Shown: positions 22,600 through 31,979, numbered from the stretch's first letter. The stretch is DNA of 33,382 bases from Planctomycetota bacterium (GCA_020639295.1 JACKGY010000020.1:1-33382); one strand, 5' to 3'. Made by a program: numbers and translations. The notes: a model not told the origin generated them from the sequence alone.

Positions 22600-25500
22600 G
22601 ACCCGGCTCCCGGCCTGCGGAATCGATCGGTCAAGCCGTGGGCCAGGGAGTAGACCACGGGGATGATGACCAGGGTGAGCAGGGTGCTCGTGCTCAGTCC
22701 GGCGATCACGGTCACCGCCATCGGCATGCGCATCTCGGCGCCCTCGCCGGTCGACATGGCCATCGGCACCAGGCCGAGGACCGTGGTCAGGGTGGTCATC
22801 AGGATCGGCCGCAGTCGCTGCTCGCCGGCGGCGACGATGGCGGCGTGCTTGTCCATGCCGCCTCGGCGCAGACGTTCGATCCGGTCGATCAGCACGATCG
22901 CGTTGTTGACCACGATGCCCGCCAGCATGATCCCGCCGATGAAGACGACGACGCTGGCGGCGATGCCGAGCCAGTCGAGGGCGAAGATCGCGCCCACGCC
23001 GGCGAAGATCGACGACACCATGATGATCAACGGATCGAGCAGCGACTCGAACTGCGAGGCCATGACGATGTAGACCAGCACCAGCGCGAGGGCCAGGGCG
23101 AAGAGCAGTTCCTGGGTCGAGTGTTCGGCCTCCTCGGACTGACCGGAGACCTCGACCACGACCCCGCGGAAATCGGCCGGATGGTCGTCGCGGATGGCGT
23201 CGACGGCGGCCCGGATCTGGCCGGCAGCGGTTTTCAGGTCGACGCCGTGATTGCTCGCCGAGAGCACGACCGAGCGCTGGCCGCCGATGCGGCGGATCTC
23301 GGCCGGGCCACGCCCCTGGACGATGCTGGCCACCTCGCCGAGCAGAACCGGCCGGCCGTTGCTCCGGCCGACCTCGATGTCGCCGAGGGCCTGGGCGGAG
23401 CCGACCCGCTCCTCCGGGATCTTGACCAGGACGTCGATCTTGCGCGCCTCGCCCGGCACCGAGTACCGGGTCGGCACGATGCCCTTGATCTTGTCGCGCA
23501 GCTGGCCGGCGGCATCGGCGAGCCGCAGGCCACGCTCGGCGAGGCGGAGGCGGTCGTACTCGATGACGAACTCCGGGCTGCCCTCCTGGACGGTCGAACG
23601 GACGTCGTCGAGGCCGGCGATGGCGCGCATCGCGGCCTCGATCCGGCGGCCCAGGCGATCGATCCGCTCCAGGTCGTCGCCCTTCACCTGGACCTCGATC
23701 GGGTTCTTGAAGGTGAACAGCTTCGGTGCCTCGAAGGCCAGCTCGGAGACCTCGGCCATCTGGCTCAGCTCGGCGCGGAGGGCCTCGATCAGCCGGGACT
23801 CCGCGACTTCCATGTCGGGCACGATCGGCAGCGAGAGGTAGATCTTGGCGGTATGCGGCCCCTCGCCGGCGGGAGCGATCTCGTCGCGCGCGACGCCGAC
23901 CGCGGAGGCATGGCCGAGCAGGACCAGGTCGTCCCGTTCGGCGCGTAGACGATCGATGCGCGCCTCGATCTCCTCGGTCACCGCGGCGGTGGCCATGAGC
24001 GAGCTGCCGACCGGCTGCGGCGCCTCGACGATCAGTTCGCCCGAGTGGAGGGCGGGGACCAGGTCGATGCCGATCCGGCCGAGCCGCGTCCAGGCCAGCC
24101 AGCTGAGGGCGATCGCCAGCATCACCACCAGGAGGCGCTGGCCGAGGGCGAGCCTGAGGACCAGGGTGTAGCCGGCCTCGATCAGGGCGTAGCCGCGGTC
24201 GAAGACGAAGGCGAAGGGCCAGGCCAGGAGCCGGAGCGCGGCGTGGATCGCCCAGAGCAGGCCGCCGATCACGAGCGCGGCGAGCGCGGTCAGGGTGAAG
24301 AGCACGCGGCCGGTCATCTCCAGCGCGAAGCCGAAGGACAGCCAGAGGAGGAGGAAGGGCGCCAGCGGCAGGCGGAGAACGCGGCCGACCCGGCCGGAGC
24401 GCTGCAGGCCGGCGGCGTAGCGCTCGAGCCCGGCGATGAGGCCGGGCCGCGCGGCGAGGCGCTGGCCGATCAGGGTGAAGGCGCCGCGCAGCCGCGCCCG
24501 GGGTTCCCGGCGGGCCGGCGCGGTGATCTTGCGCGCGGCCAGCATCGGGATGAAGAGCAGGGCGACGGCGAGCGAGGCCAGGAGCGAGAAGACCACCGTC
24601 AGCGACTGGTCCTTGAAGATCTCGCCGGCGATGCCCTCGACGAAGACGATCGGGAAGAAGACGGCGATGGTGGTGAGCACCGAGGCGGTCACCGCGCCGG
24701 CGACCTCCCGCGTGCCGCGGATGGCCGCCGGACGGAGATCGTCGCCCTCGCGCTTGCAGCGGTCGATCGACTCGAGCACGACGATCGAGGCGTCCACCAG
24801 CATGCCGATGCCGAGGGCGAGGCCGCCCAGCGACATGATGTTGAGCGAGACGTCGAAGCTCATCATCGGCCCGAAGGTCGCGATCACGCTGATCGGGATG
24901 GCGACGGCGATGATGGTGGTGGCGGTGAGGTCGCGCAGGAAGGCGAGGAGGACCGCGATCGCCACCAGGGCGCCGAGGATGCCGGTCCACTTGACCTCGG
25001 AGATCGAGTTCTCGATGAAGCGGCTCTGGTCGGAGAGCAGCCGGATCGACATGCCCTCGGGCAGACGCTCGGCGAGGGGCCGCGAGCGGGTGAGCCGGGC
25101 CAGCTCGTCCTGGCCAGGGCCGCGAGTCGCCCTGGCCTTCGGGGTCTCGCCGGCGAGGCGCGCGCGCCAGTCGCCGCCGAAGACGGCCTCCTTCACCCGA
25201 TTGGCCACGGCGACGATGTTGGCCGCGTCCTCCTTGTAGACCGCCAGCTCGACCGAGGGCTCGCCGTCGATCCGGGTGATGACGTCCGGTTCCTTGTCGT
25301 CGCGATCCACCAGGGCGAGATCACCGAGGCGGATCACCGCGCCGTCGCGCTCCTCGATGATCAGCGCCCGGATCTCGGCCACGGTCTTGAACTGGTTGAG
25401 GGTGCGGACCAGGTACTCGACGTCGCCCTCGCGGATCAGACCGCTGGGCAGGTTCACGTTCTCCTCGGCCAGCCGCTGCTGGATCTGGGCCACGGTCACG

Positions 25501-26114
25501 TCGAGTCGGCGCAGGGCGCGCTCGTCCAGCTCGACCCGGACCTCGGACTCGAAGCCGCCCCGGACGCGCACGGCGGCGACCCCCGGGATGCTCTCGAGCT
25601 CCTTCTTGATCCGCTCCTCGGCCTGGAAGCGGGTGCGCGTCAGGTCGGTGTCGCCGCTCAGGCCGAGGCGCATGATCGGATCGAGGGTCGGGTCGTACTT
25701 CAGGATCAGCGGCTTGGCGACGTCCTGGGGCAGGAAGGCGCGGACCAGGTCGACCTTCTCGCGCACGTCCTGGGTCGCGAAGTTCATGTCCGTGTCCCAC
25801 TCGAACTCGAGGATCAGGTCGGACACGCCGGCCCGCGAGATCGAGCGGTAGCTGGACAGGTTGGAGATGACCGCGAGGTTGCTCTCGAGCGGCTTGGTGA
25901 CCAGCTCCTCGACCTCGGCCGGGGCGCTGCCGGGGAACTCCGTGCGCACGGTCAGGGAGGGGTAGCTGATCCGCGGCAGCAGGGTGAGGCTCAGGCGCTG
26001 GAAGGAGACCCAGCCGAAGACCGCGACCGCGAGGAAGATCATGGTCACGGCGACCGGCCGATCGACCACGAGGCCGAGCAGCCCGGCCGGGGCGTCCTTC
26101 TCGTCCTGGGTCAT
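22596..26114 (-). CDS. RND efflux permease, first of two, with enlarged central membrane region
   Basis: This 1172-residue RND permease has TM1 near 16-34 (VAVTMIFLAVAVFGWVSFQRL), periplasmic porter loops, TM4 with GMLVDASIVVLES (Asp at about 441) and TM10-11 with GIVVNNAIVLIDRI and LRPILMTTLTTVLGLVPMAM. It is longer than the usual 1030-1060 residues mainly because of a TM6-TM7 region of about 130 residues (about 524-655) with two or three extra hydrophobic segments. It begins 3 bases after the stop of the adaptor gene and ends overlapping the second permease by 4 bases, so all three are one transcript. With a single adaptor and two unlike permeases, the layout recalls the MdtABC pump, in which two permeases form a mixed trimer. 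No outer membrane channel gene is present here. Confidence 0.93.
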   Translation of the reverse strand: MTQDEKDAPAGLLGLVVDRPVAVTMIFLAVAVFGWVSFQRLSLTLLPRISYPSLTVRTEFPGSAPAEVEELVTKPLESNLAVISNLSSYRSISRAGVSDLILEFEWDTDMNFATQDVREKVDLVRAFLPQDVAKPLILKYDPTLDPIMRLGLSGDTDLTRTRFQAEERIKKELESIPGVAAVRVRGGFESEVRVELDERALRRLDVTVAQIQQRLAEENVNLPSGLIREGDVEYLVRTLNQFKTVAEIRALIIEERDGAVIRLGDLALVDRDDKEPDVITRIDGEPSVELAVYKEDAANIVAVANRVKEAVFGGDWRARLAGETPKARATRGPGQDELARLTRSRPLAERLPEGMSIRLLSDQSRFIENSISEVKWTGILGALVAIAVLLAFLRDLTATTIIAVAIPISVIATFGPMMSFDVSLNIMSLGGLALGIGMLVDASIVVLESIDRCKREGDDLRPAAIRGTREVAGAVTASVLTTIAVFFPIVFVEGIAGEIFKDQSLTVVFSLLASLAVALLFIPMLAARKITAPARREPRARLRGAFTLIGQRLAARPGLIAGLERYAAGLQRSGRVGRVLRLPLAPFLLLWLSFGFALEMTGRVLFTLTALAALVIGGLLWAIHAALRLLAWPFAFVFDRGYALIEAGYTLVLRLALGQRLLVVMLAIALSWLAWTRLGRIGIDLVPALHSGELIVEAPQPVGSSLMATAAVTEEIEARIDRLRAERDDLVLLGHASAVGVARDEIAPAGEGPHTAKIYLSLPIVPDMEVAESRLIEALRAELSQMAEVSELAFEAPKLFTFKNPIEVQVKGDDLERIDRLGRRIEAAMRAIAGLDDVRSTVQEGSPEFVIEYDRLRLAERGLRLADAAGQLRDKIKGIVPTRYSVPGEARKIDVLVKIPEERVGSAQALGDIEVGRSNGRPVLLGEVASIVQGRGPAEIRRIGGQRSVVLSASNHGVDLKTAAGQIRAAVDAIRDDHPADFRGVVVEVSGQSEEAEHSTQELLFALALALVLVYIVMASQFESLLDPLIIMVSSIFAGVGAIFALDWLGIAASVVVFIGGIMLAGIVVNNAIVLIDRIERLRRGGMDKHAAIVAAGEQRLRPILMTTLTTVLGLVPMAMSTGEGAEMRMPMAVTVIAGLSTSTLLTLVIIPVVYSLAHGLTDRFRRPGAGS

Positions 26115-26117
26115 CGC

Positions 26118-27440
26118 TCAGGCGTCCTTGCCGGCGTCGTCGGGACCGCCGCCGGTCTCCGGCGGCGTCAGGTCTTCGCCCTCGATCCGCACCGCCGCGC
26201 CATCGACCAGCTTGTCGAGACCGACCACGACGATGCGGCTCGTGGCGTCGATCTCGGCCTCGCCACCCTCGGCCGGCAGGTACTCGACGTGGAGGGCGTC
26301 CTGGAGGCCGCGCCGGACGTAGACCTTGCGGACCGTGTTGCCCTCGCCCTGGCGGTCGATCACGAAGACGTAGGGCCGGTCACGATCGAAGAGGAGGGCC
26401 TTCTTCGGCAAGAGCAGGGCATCCTCGTGGCGCTCGGTCTCGATGTGCCCGGAGACGAAGAGACCGGGCCGCAGCGCCGGTTCGCCGGCCTCGAGCTCGA
26501 TCCGCACCTTGAGGCTGCCGCCCTCCGCCTCGACCTCGGGCGCGATCAGCGCGATCCGGCCGCGGTACTCGATTCCGGGGTAGGAGGTCGACTCGAGCAA
26601 CACCGGCAGGCCCGGGGCGACCACGCGGAGGTCCTTCTCGGGGATCTTGGGTTCGATCACCAGGCTGTTCGGGTCGGCGATGACGAAGACCGCCTGGGCC
26701 GGGCTGGCCTTCTGGCCCAGGCGCACGTTGCGGCGCATGACCCGACCCTTGATCGGGGCCGTGATCCGGGTCCAGGAGCGATCGAGCACGGCCTTCTCGT
26801 GGGCGATGCGGGCGTCCTTCATCGCCAGCTCGGCCTTGCTGACCTCCATCGCCGCCTTGCGCAGCTGGAGTTCGGCCTGGCGGAGGTCGGCGTCCGCGGT
26901 CTCCCGGTCGTAGCGCGCCTTCTCGAGATCCTGCTCGGCGAGGGCGTTCTTCTTGAACTGGGCCTCGGCGCGGTCGAGGTCGCTCGCGCGCTTGTCCCGG
27001 GTCACCTGGGCGGCGCTGCGTCGCGACTCGGCCTCCTCGCGCGCGATCTGGGCCACGCGGGTCGCGAGTTCGGCCTGGGCGAGCGCCACCTCGGTCTTCT
27101 CCTCGGCGATCCGGGCCTGATCGTCCTCGATCCGCGCCAGCTCGGTGCCGGCCTCGACGTCCTGGCCTTCCTCGACCGCGATCGCGACCACGAGGCCCTC
27201 GATCCGCGGCAGGACCTCGGCCCGTTCCAGGGCGATCACCCGGGCCGTGAGCTGGAGCCGGGCGCTGAGGTCGCCACGGGTCGGAGCCTCGGCGCGGACC
27301 AGCTCGAGTTCCTGGGTCGGGCTCTCGGCCTTCTTCTCCTTGGACTTGGGGTCCGGAGTCTTGGCGCCGGGGCCCTTGAAGCTGCAGGCCGACGCCAGGA
27401 GGGCCAGGACGAGGAGGACGGGGACTCGGGGACTCGGCAT
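26118..27440 (-). CDS. RND efflux periplasmic adaptor (membrane fusion protein), lipoprotein
   Basis: The adaptor links RND permeases to an outer-membrane channel across the periplasm. From ATG 27440 the product has 440 residues: a lipoprotein signal with LASAC lipobox (Cys19), a Lys/Pro-rich linker, a barrel half with RVIALERAEVLPRIEGLV (lipoyl-like), a long coiled-coil hairpin (about 105-205: EKTEVALAQAELATRVAQIAREEAE... and ...KARYDRETADADLRQAELQ), the second lipoyl half with WTRITAPIKGRVMRR, and beta-barrel and membrane-proximal domains ending in a short acidic tail. The upstream start at 27500 is rejected because it would bury the lipobox behind a 20-residue Pro/Ser stretch. It is the first gene of the efflux operon. 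Confidence 0.93.
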   Translation of the reverse strand: MPSPRVPVLLVLALLASACSFKGPGAKTPDPKSKEKKAESPTQELELVRAEAPTRGDLSARLQLTARVIALERAEVLPRIEGLVVAIAVEEGQDVEAGTELARIEDDQARIAEEKTEVALAQAELATRVAQIAREEAESRRSAAQVTRDKRASDLDRAEAQFKKNALAEQDLEKARYDRETADADLRQAELQLRKAAMEVSKAELAMKDARIAHEKAVLDRSWTRITAPIKGRVMRRNVRLGQKASPAQAVFVIADPNSLVIEPKIPEKDLRVVAPGLPVLLESTSYPGIEYRGRIALIAPEVEAEGGSLKVRIELEAGEPALRPGLFVSGHIETERHEDALLLPKKALLFDRDRPYVFVIDRQGEGNTVRKVYVRRGLQDALHVEYLPAEGGEAEIDATSRIVVVGLDKLVDGAAVRIEGEDLTPPETGGGPDDAGKDA

Positions 27441-27550
27441 CGGGACTCTCGACGGGGAACGGGACGACGGAGGAACCGGCGCGGCGGCGGCAGGTTGCAA
27501 CCGCTTTTCCTACGCGCGATCCGGTCGCTTCGTTCGTCCCGGCGGAGGAT

Positions 27551-27579
27551 TTGATCGGTCCCGACGATTGTGCGAGAAT
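27551..27579 (+). promoter_or_regulatory. Candidate promoter of the radical SAM-moeA-lnt operon
   Basis: TTGATC (27551-27556), a 17-base spacer and GAGAAT (27574-27579) match four of six positions each. A small hairpin CACGCA/TGCGTG (27589-27594 with 27603-27608, 8-base loop) follows in the leader. On the opposite strand TTGCGT and CACAAT at a 17-base distance could serve the divergent efflux operon, but weakly. Confidence 0.33.
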
Positions 27580-27632
27580 CGCCCGGTCCACGCAAGCACC
27601 CCTGCGTGTTAAGCCTTCCGGGAAATGCCCTT

Positions 27633-28973
27633 ATGACCATCTCGTCCGATCGCCGCGAGGATTCCTGGGAGCGCGTGCTCCGCGTCCGCGAGGAGTTCCC
27701 CGACATCCCGCGCGAAGCCGTCTTCAAGGAAGACATGCTGCGCCTGGGCATCGCCTTCTCCGCGGACGCCCTGCGCGAGCACGCGGCCTACGCCCGCAAG
27801 TCCTACTTCATCTTCAGCTTCGATCGCCTCCCCCTGGCCGAGATGGACCAGCGGGCGCGCCTGCACGCCCCCGAGGAGATCCGGATGCACGGCGGCCCCG
27901 AGGGCCTGGCGGCGACCGTGGTCTCGGTCCGCAACAACCCCGCCTCGCCCTATCGCGTGGTGGCGGTCGGCGAGGAGGAGGGTGGCGGTTGTCGCCTGGA
28001 GCTGGACGGCCGGCCGCTGGCCGAGGTCGAGTTCGCGCCGACGCCGCCCTACTACGGCCTCAGCACCGCCGACGGCGTGCCGCTGATCGAGACCGCGCCC
28101 AGCATCGAGTGGGGCTACCTGCTCTACCTGACGGTCTTCCGCATGTGCCAGTACTTCGGCCGTGACGAGGAATGCCAGTTCTGCGACATCAACCACAACT
28201 TCCGCCAGCAGCGTGAGGACGAGCGGGTCTACAACGCGGTCAAGCCGGTGGCGCGGATGGTCGAGGCCCTGCGCCTGATCATCGACTCCGGCGCCCGCGC
28301 CGAGGCCTACACCATCACCGGCGGCAGCATCACCGGGCGTCTCCAGGGCCTCGAGGAAGCCGATTGGTACCTCCGCTACGCCGAGGCGATCGAGCAGGCC
28401 TATCCCGGCCGGTTCATCGGCAAGATGGTGATCCAGGCCCTGCCCGCGGCGGAGGTCCGCCGGATCCGCGACACCGGCATCCAGATCTACCACCCGAACT
28501 ACGAGATCTGGGACAAGGCGCTGTTCGAGGCCGTCTGCCCGGGCAAGAGCCGCTACGTCGGGCGCGACGAGTGGATCGAGCGCATCCTGGCGGCGGCCGA
28601 GATCTTCCCGCCCTGGTCGGTGATCCCCAACTTCGTGGCCGGGATCGAGATGTCCCGACCGCACGGCTTCGCCACCGAGGAGGAGGCCTGGGCCTCCACC
28701 GGCGAGGGGCTCGAGTTCTTCATGAGCCGGGGCGTGATGCCGCGTTTCACCGTCTGGTGCCCGGAACCCTATTCGGTCCTGGGGGAGGGCGGCAACGGGC
28801 CGGCCTCGCTGCGCTATCACGTCGGCATGCTGAAGACCTGGCGTTCGGTGAAGGAGAAGCTGGGCGCGCCGGCGCCGCGCGGCTATGGCCAGCCCGGACT
28901 CGGTCGCGCCGTCTTCTCGGTGTCGTCGTTCATGGACGTGATCCGCGATCAGGCGGAGGAGGTCGGCCGGTGA
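27633..28973 (+). CDS. Uncharacterised radical SAM protein
   Basis: From ATG 27633 the product has 446 residues. An N-terminal domain of about 165 residues with no recognised family (RKSYFIFSFDRLPL; APTPPYYGLSTADG) precedes a radical SAM core. The core has a cysteine set C172-X8-C181-X2-C184 (RMCQYFGRDEECQFCDINHN), wider than the usual CX3CX2C, then a glycine-rich SAM-binding motif TITGGSITG and later strands such as IQIYHPNYEIWD and PNFVAGIEM. The presence of three cysteines and the GG motif support a 4Fe-4S/SAM enzyme; the substrate is unknown. It might be related to the biotin-synthase-like uncharacterised families, which is inference. The ATG has only a weak GGGAAA site. The stop overlaps moeA as GTGA. 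Confidence 0.82.
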   Translation: MTISSDRREDSWERVLRVREEFPDIPREAVFKEDMLRLGIAFSADALREHAAYARKSYFIFSFDRLPLAEMDQRARLHAPEEIRMHGGPEGLAATVVSVRNNPASPYRVVAVGEEEGGGCRLELDGRPLAEVEFAPTPPYYGLSTADGVPLIETAPSIEWGYLLYLTVFRMCQYFGRDEECQFCDINHNFRQQREDERVYNAVKPVARMVEALRLIIDSGARAEAYTITGGSITGRLQGLEEADWYLRYAEAIEQAYPGRFIGKMVIQALPAAEVRRIRDTGIQIYHPNYEIWDKALFEAVCPGKSRYVGRDEWIERILAAAEIFPPWSVIPNFVAGIEMSRPHGFATEEEAWASTGEGLEFFMSRGVMPRFTVWCPEPYSVLGEGGNGPASLRYHVGMLKTWRSVKEKLGAPAPRGYGQPGLGRAVFSVSSFMDVIRDQAEEVGR

Positions 28974-30241
28974 TTCCCAAGGACGAGGCCCTGCGCATCC
29001 TGCACCAGGCGATTCCCGCGCCTGGCCATCCCGAACGGGTCGACCTGACCGAGGCTCTCGGTCGGGTCCTGGCGGAGGACGCCGTCGCCGACGTCGACGC
29101 GCCACCCTTCGATCGCTCGGCGATGGACGGCTACGCACTCCGCGCCGACGACGTCGCCGCGTTGCCGGTCGAACTCGAGGTCATCGGCCTGGTCAAGGCC
29201 GGCGACACCTTCGCCGGCGAGGTCCGCCCGGGCACGGCGGTCAAGATCATGACCGGCGCGCCGGTGCCGGCCGGCTACGACAGCGTCCAGCCGATCGAGC
29301 TCTGCCTGCCGCTCGGCGCCGACCGGCTGCGGTTGGAGCAGGCGCCCGCGCGTGGCGCCAACGTCGCCCGGCGCGGCGAGGACATGCGCGAGGGCGAGGT
29401 CGTCCTGCCCGCCGGCAGCGCGTTGCGCGCGCTCGAGATCGGCATGCTCTCGACCCTGGGACAGGCGCGGCCCCTGGTCTACCCGCGACCGCGGGTCACC
29501 GTCTTCGCCACCGGCGACGAGCTGATCGGGCCCGACGAGGGGCGTCCCGGCCCGGGCCAGATCCGGGAGTCGAACGGCGCCATGCTCACCGCGCAGGTGC
29601 TCTCGCTCGGGCTCGGCATCAGCGCCCGCTTCGGCGGCATCGTGCGCGACGAGGTCGAGGCGACCCGGGAGGCGATCGAGACCGGGCTTGCCGGCGACGT
29701 GCTGATCCTCTCCGGCGGGGTGTCGATGGGGGACTACGACTTCGTCCACCACGAGCTGAAGGCCCGCGGCCTCGAGGTGCTGATCGAGAAGGTCGCGATC
29801 AAGCCGGGCAAGCCCCTGCTCTTCGGCCGGATCACCAAGGTCGACGGCAGCCTGCTCTGGGTCTTCGGCCTGCCCGGCAATCCGGTGTCGTCCTTCAGCA
29901 CCTTCGAGATCTTCGTCCGGCCCTTCCTCCGCGGGCTCATGGGTTGCTCCGGCCCGCACCTGCTCGAACTCCCGGCCCGGCTGGTGGAGCCGATGGCGGG
30001 CAAGGCGATCAAGCGTACCCAGCACCTGCCGGCGCGGCTGATCTTCGGGGCGGTGGGTCTCGAGGTCCGGCCGGTGCGCTGGAACGGCAGCGGCGACCTG
30101 CGTGGGATGATGGACGCCAACGCCTTCATCATCGTGCCGGCGGGCGAGGCTCCGCCGGCGCAGGGCGCGACCTGCCGGGTGATCGCCCTCGAACCCGACG
30201 CCTTCCGTCTGCCGCGCTCGAATGCGCGCGCCGGATCGTGA
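28970..30241 (+). CDS. moeA: Molybdopterin molybdenumtransferase MoeA
   Basis: MoeA inserts molybdate into adenylylated molybdopterin to complete the molybdenum cofactor. The 423-residue length is normal. Signatures include PPFDRSAMDGYALRADD (near 45-60), IMTGAPVPAGYDSV, the domain III motif ATGDELI, GQIRESNG, ILSGGVSMGDYDFV, and FGLPGNPVSS. The GTG start overlaps the radical SAM stop and its own stop overlaps lnt, each as GTGA, so the three are translationally coupled. No other cofactor genes (moaA, moaC, moeB) are in the window. Some organisms use MoeA paralogues for tungsten; the sequence alone does not decide. Confidence 0.96.
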   Translation: MIPKDEALRILHQAIPAPGHPERVDLTEALGRVLAEDAVADVDAPPFDRSAMDGYALRADDVAALPVELEVIGLVKAGDTFAGEVRPGTAVKIMTGAPVPAGYDSVQPIELCLPLGADRLRLEQAPARGANVARRGEDMREGEVVLPAGSALRALEIGMLSTLGQARPLVYPRPRVTVFATGDELIGPDEGRPGPGQIRESNGAMLTAQVLSLGLGISARFGGIVRDEVEATREAIETGLAGDVLILSGGVSMGDYDFVHHELKARGLEVLIEKVAIKPGKPLLFGRITKVDGSLLWVFGLPGNPVSSFSTFEIFVRPFLRGLMGCSGPHLLELPARLVEPMAGKAIKRTQHLPARLIFGAVGLEVRPVRWNGSGDLRGMMDANAFIIVPAGEAPPAQGATCRVIALEPDAFRLPRSNARAGS

Positions 30242-31950
30242 CCCCAGCCCTCGCCGCGCCGTCACGGGGCCGCCGGATCGGGCGCTGGTGGGCGGCCTGG
30301 GCCGCCGGCCTCGCGACCATGGCGGTCACCGTCATGGCCTTCCATCCGCTGGCCTTCCGGCCCTTCATCCTGGTCGGGCCGGCCGCCTTCCTGTTCCTGC
30401 TCGCCCGCGAGCGCGAGGGGCGCTTCCGGCCGATCTGGTGGGGGGGCATGAGCGCCTGGGGCGCCGGGCTCCTGGCCTGGATCGGCTCGCTCGCCGGCGC
30501 CGAGGCGGCCGGCAAGGTGGGCTGGCTCCTCGTCAGCGGCATCTTCCTGCTCATGTCCTGGCCCTTCGGCTTCCTGCTCCGCCGGGCCCTGCGCCGGGGA
30601 CTGCCCCTGGTCGTGGCGGCACCCCTGGTGATGACCGGCTTCGACGCCTTCCGGCACCTCTCCAGCCGTGGCCTCACCTGGCACGACCTGGGCTATGCCC
30701 TGGCCGACTGGAACCTGTTGATCCAGGTCGCCGACCTGGCCTCGGTCTATCCGGTCTCGGCCCTGGTCTGGCTGGCCAACGGCCTGATCGCCGATCTCCT
30801 CCTGGCGCGCCGGGAGGGTCGCCGGCCGGGCCGGGGCCTGCGCCTGGTGGCGCCGCTCGTCCTGGGGCTTCTGCTCGGCCTCGCCCTCGGCTACGGCCAC
30901 GTCCGGCGCGGGGCGCTGGAGCGCGAGCTCCGGCCGGGCCCGCTCCTCGCCGGCCTGCAGACGGCGATCCCCCAGGCCGAGAAGCTCGACGAGGGCGAGA
31001 GCGCCTACGAGCATCGCCATCGCATCGGTCTCGAGCTCCTGCGCGCGGCCGCGGCCGAGGCGGCGCCGGACCTGGTGGTCTGGCCGGAGACCTCGTTCTT
31101 CCCGATCGACGAGTCGACACGATCGAGTCCGCGCGGCGTTCCGCTCCGGCTCTGGCTGCGCGCCCCGCGGCGCAGCACCGGCAAGAGCGTCACCACCGAG
31201 TTCGCCGAGATCCTCGGCGCCGACTTCGCTCGCTGCCGCTTCCTGATCGGCGCGCTCGAGAAGACCGACCTGCCGGTCGGCGCCTACGACGAGGCCGGCA
31301 AGGGTCTGCGCGAGCGCAACGGCGCCTTCCTGCTCGAACCGCGCGCGGGCGCGGGCGGACCGGAGCTCGAACGCGTGGCCGAGGCCTTCAAGATCAAGCT
31401 GGTGCCCTTCGGTGAGTACATACCCTTCCCGGGCATCCGCTTCATGCGTGATCGACTGCACCGCTTCATGCTCGAGACCGCGGGCTACCTGCCGGCGATG
31501 ACCGCGGGCGATCGGGTCGCGGTCTGGAAGCTCGGTGACCAGGCGAGCGCGCCACGCGCGACCGTGAACGTCTGCTACGAGGTCGTCTTTCCGGAGATCT
31601 TCCGCGCCGGTCGGGCGGCGGGCGCCGATCTCGCCATCAACGTCAGCAACGACGCCTGGTACGACGACAGCGCCGAGCGCGAGCTGGTGCACGCGCAGGT
31701 GAGATTCCGGGCAATCGAAAACCGTTTCGCCATCTTCCGCGTAAGCAACACCGGCCTGTCGGTCTCCATGGACCCGCTCGGCCGGGCGCGGAGAGTCCTC
31801 GAGCGTGATCGGCGGTCCACATTGTTGGATCGCCCGGCGCTCGGGCTCCGTCCACCGCCGGCCCTGCGCTGGACCGCGAGGCTGGAGTGGCTGGTCCTGA
31901 TCGTCGCAGCCCTCTCCGCCTTTTTGCCGCGAGTCCGCAAGTCGCCCTGA
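30238..31950 (+). CDS. lnt: Apolipoprotein N-acyltransferase Lnt
   Basis: Lnt adds the third acyl chain to the N-terminal Cys of lipoproteins in the inner membrane. The 570-residue protein has about seven hydrophobic segments (1 to about 230), then a nitrilase-like domain with the catalytic triad: E284 in VWPETSFF, K387 in KLVPFGEYIPF and C446 in VNVCYEVVFPEI. The later VSNDAWYDDSAEREL-HAQVRFRAIENR motif is also typical. A final membrane helix lies near 550-566. Between Glu and Lys there are about 103 residues against 68 in E. coli, because of an Arg/Ser-rich insertion following the Glu motif. The GTG start overlaps moeA. The window also encodes at least two lipoproteins that would be substrates. 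Confidence 0.94.
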   Translation: MTPALAAPSRGRRIGRWWAAWAAGLATMAVTVMAFHPLAFRPFILVGPAAFLFLLAREREGRFRPIWWGGMSAWGAGLLAWIGSLAGAEAAGKVGWLLVSGIFLLMSWPFGFLLRRALRRGLPLVVAAPLVMTGFDAFRHLSSRGLTWHDLGYALADWNLLIQVADLASVYPVSALVWLANGLIADLLLARREGRRPGRGLRLVAPLVLGLLLGLALGYGHVRRGALERELRPGPLLAGLQTAIPQAEKLDEGESAYEHRHRIGLELLRAAAAEAAPDLVVWPETSFFPIDESTRSSPRGVPLRLWLRAPRRSTGKSVTTEFAEILGADFARCRFLIGALEKTDLPVGAYDEAGKGLRERNGAFLLEPRAGAGGPELERVAEAFKIKLVPFGEYIPFPGIRFMRDRLHRFMLETAGYLPAMTAGDRVAVWKLGDQASAPRATVNVCYEVVFPEIFRAGRAAGADLAINVSNDAWYDDSAERELVHAQVRFRAIENRFAIFRVSNTGLSVSMDPLGRARRVLERDRRSTLLDRPALGLRPPPALRWTARLEWLVLIVAALSAFLPRVRKSP

Positions 31951-31979
31951 TGCGGCAAGTTGTGGCATTTCCCGAATCC

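Noticed and set aside
22600..24990. Upstream extension of the second permease by about 800 residues on the minus strand
   Set aside because: The extension is Arg/Pro-rich shadow of the first permease in another frame. The RND N-terminus and the GTGA overlap fix the start at 22599.
24045..27554. 1169-codon open frame on the plus strand opposite the efflux genes
   Set aside because: Translation is a repetitive Asp/Gly/Arg/Leu shadow of the RND permease and adaptor, with no ribosome site or domain.
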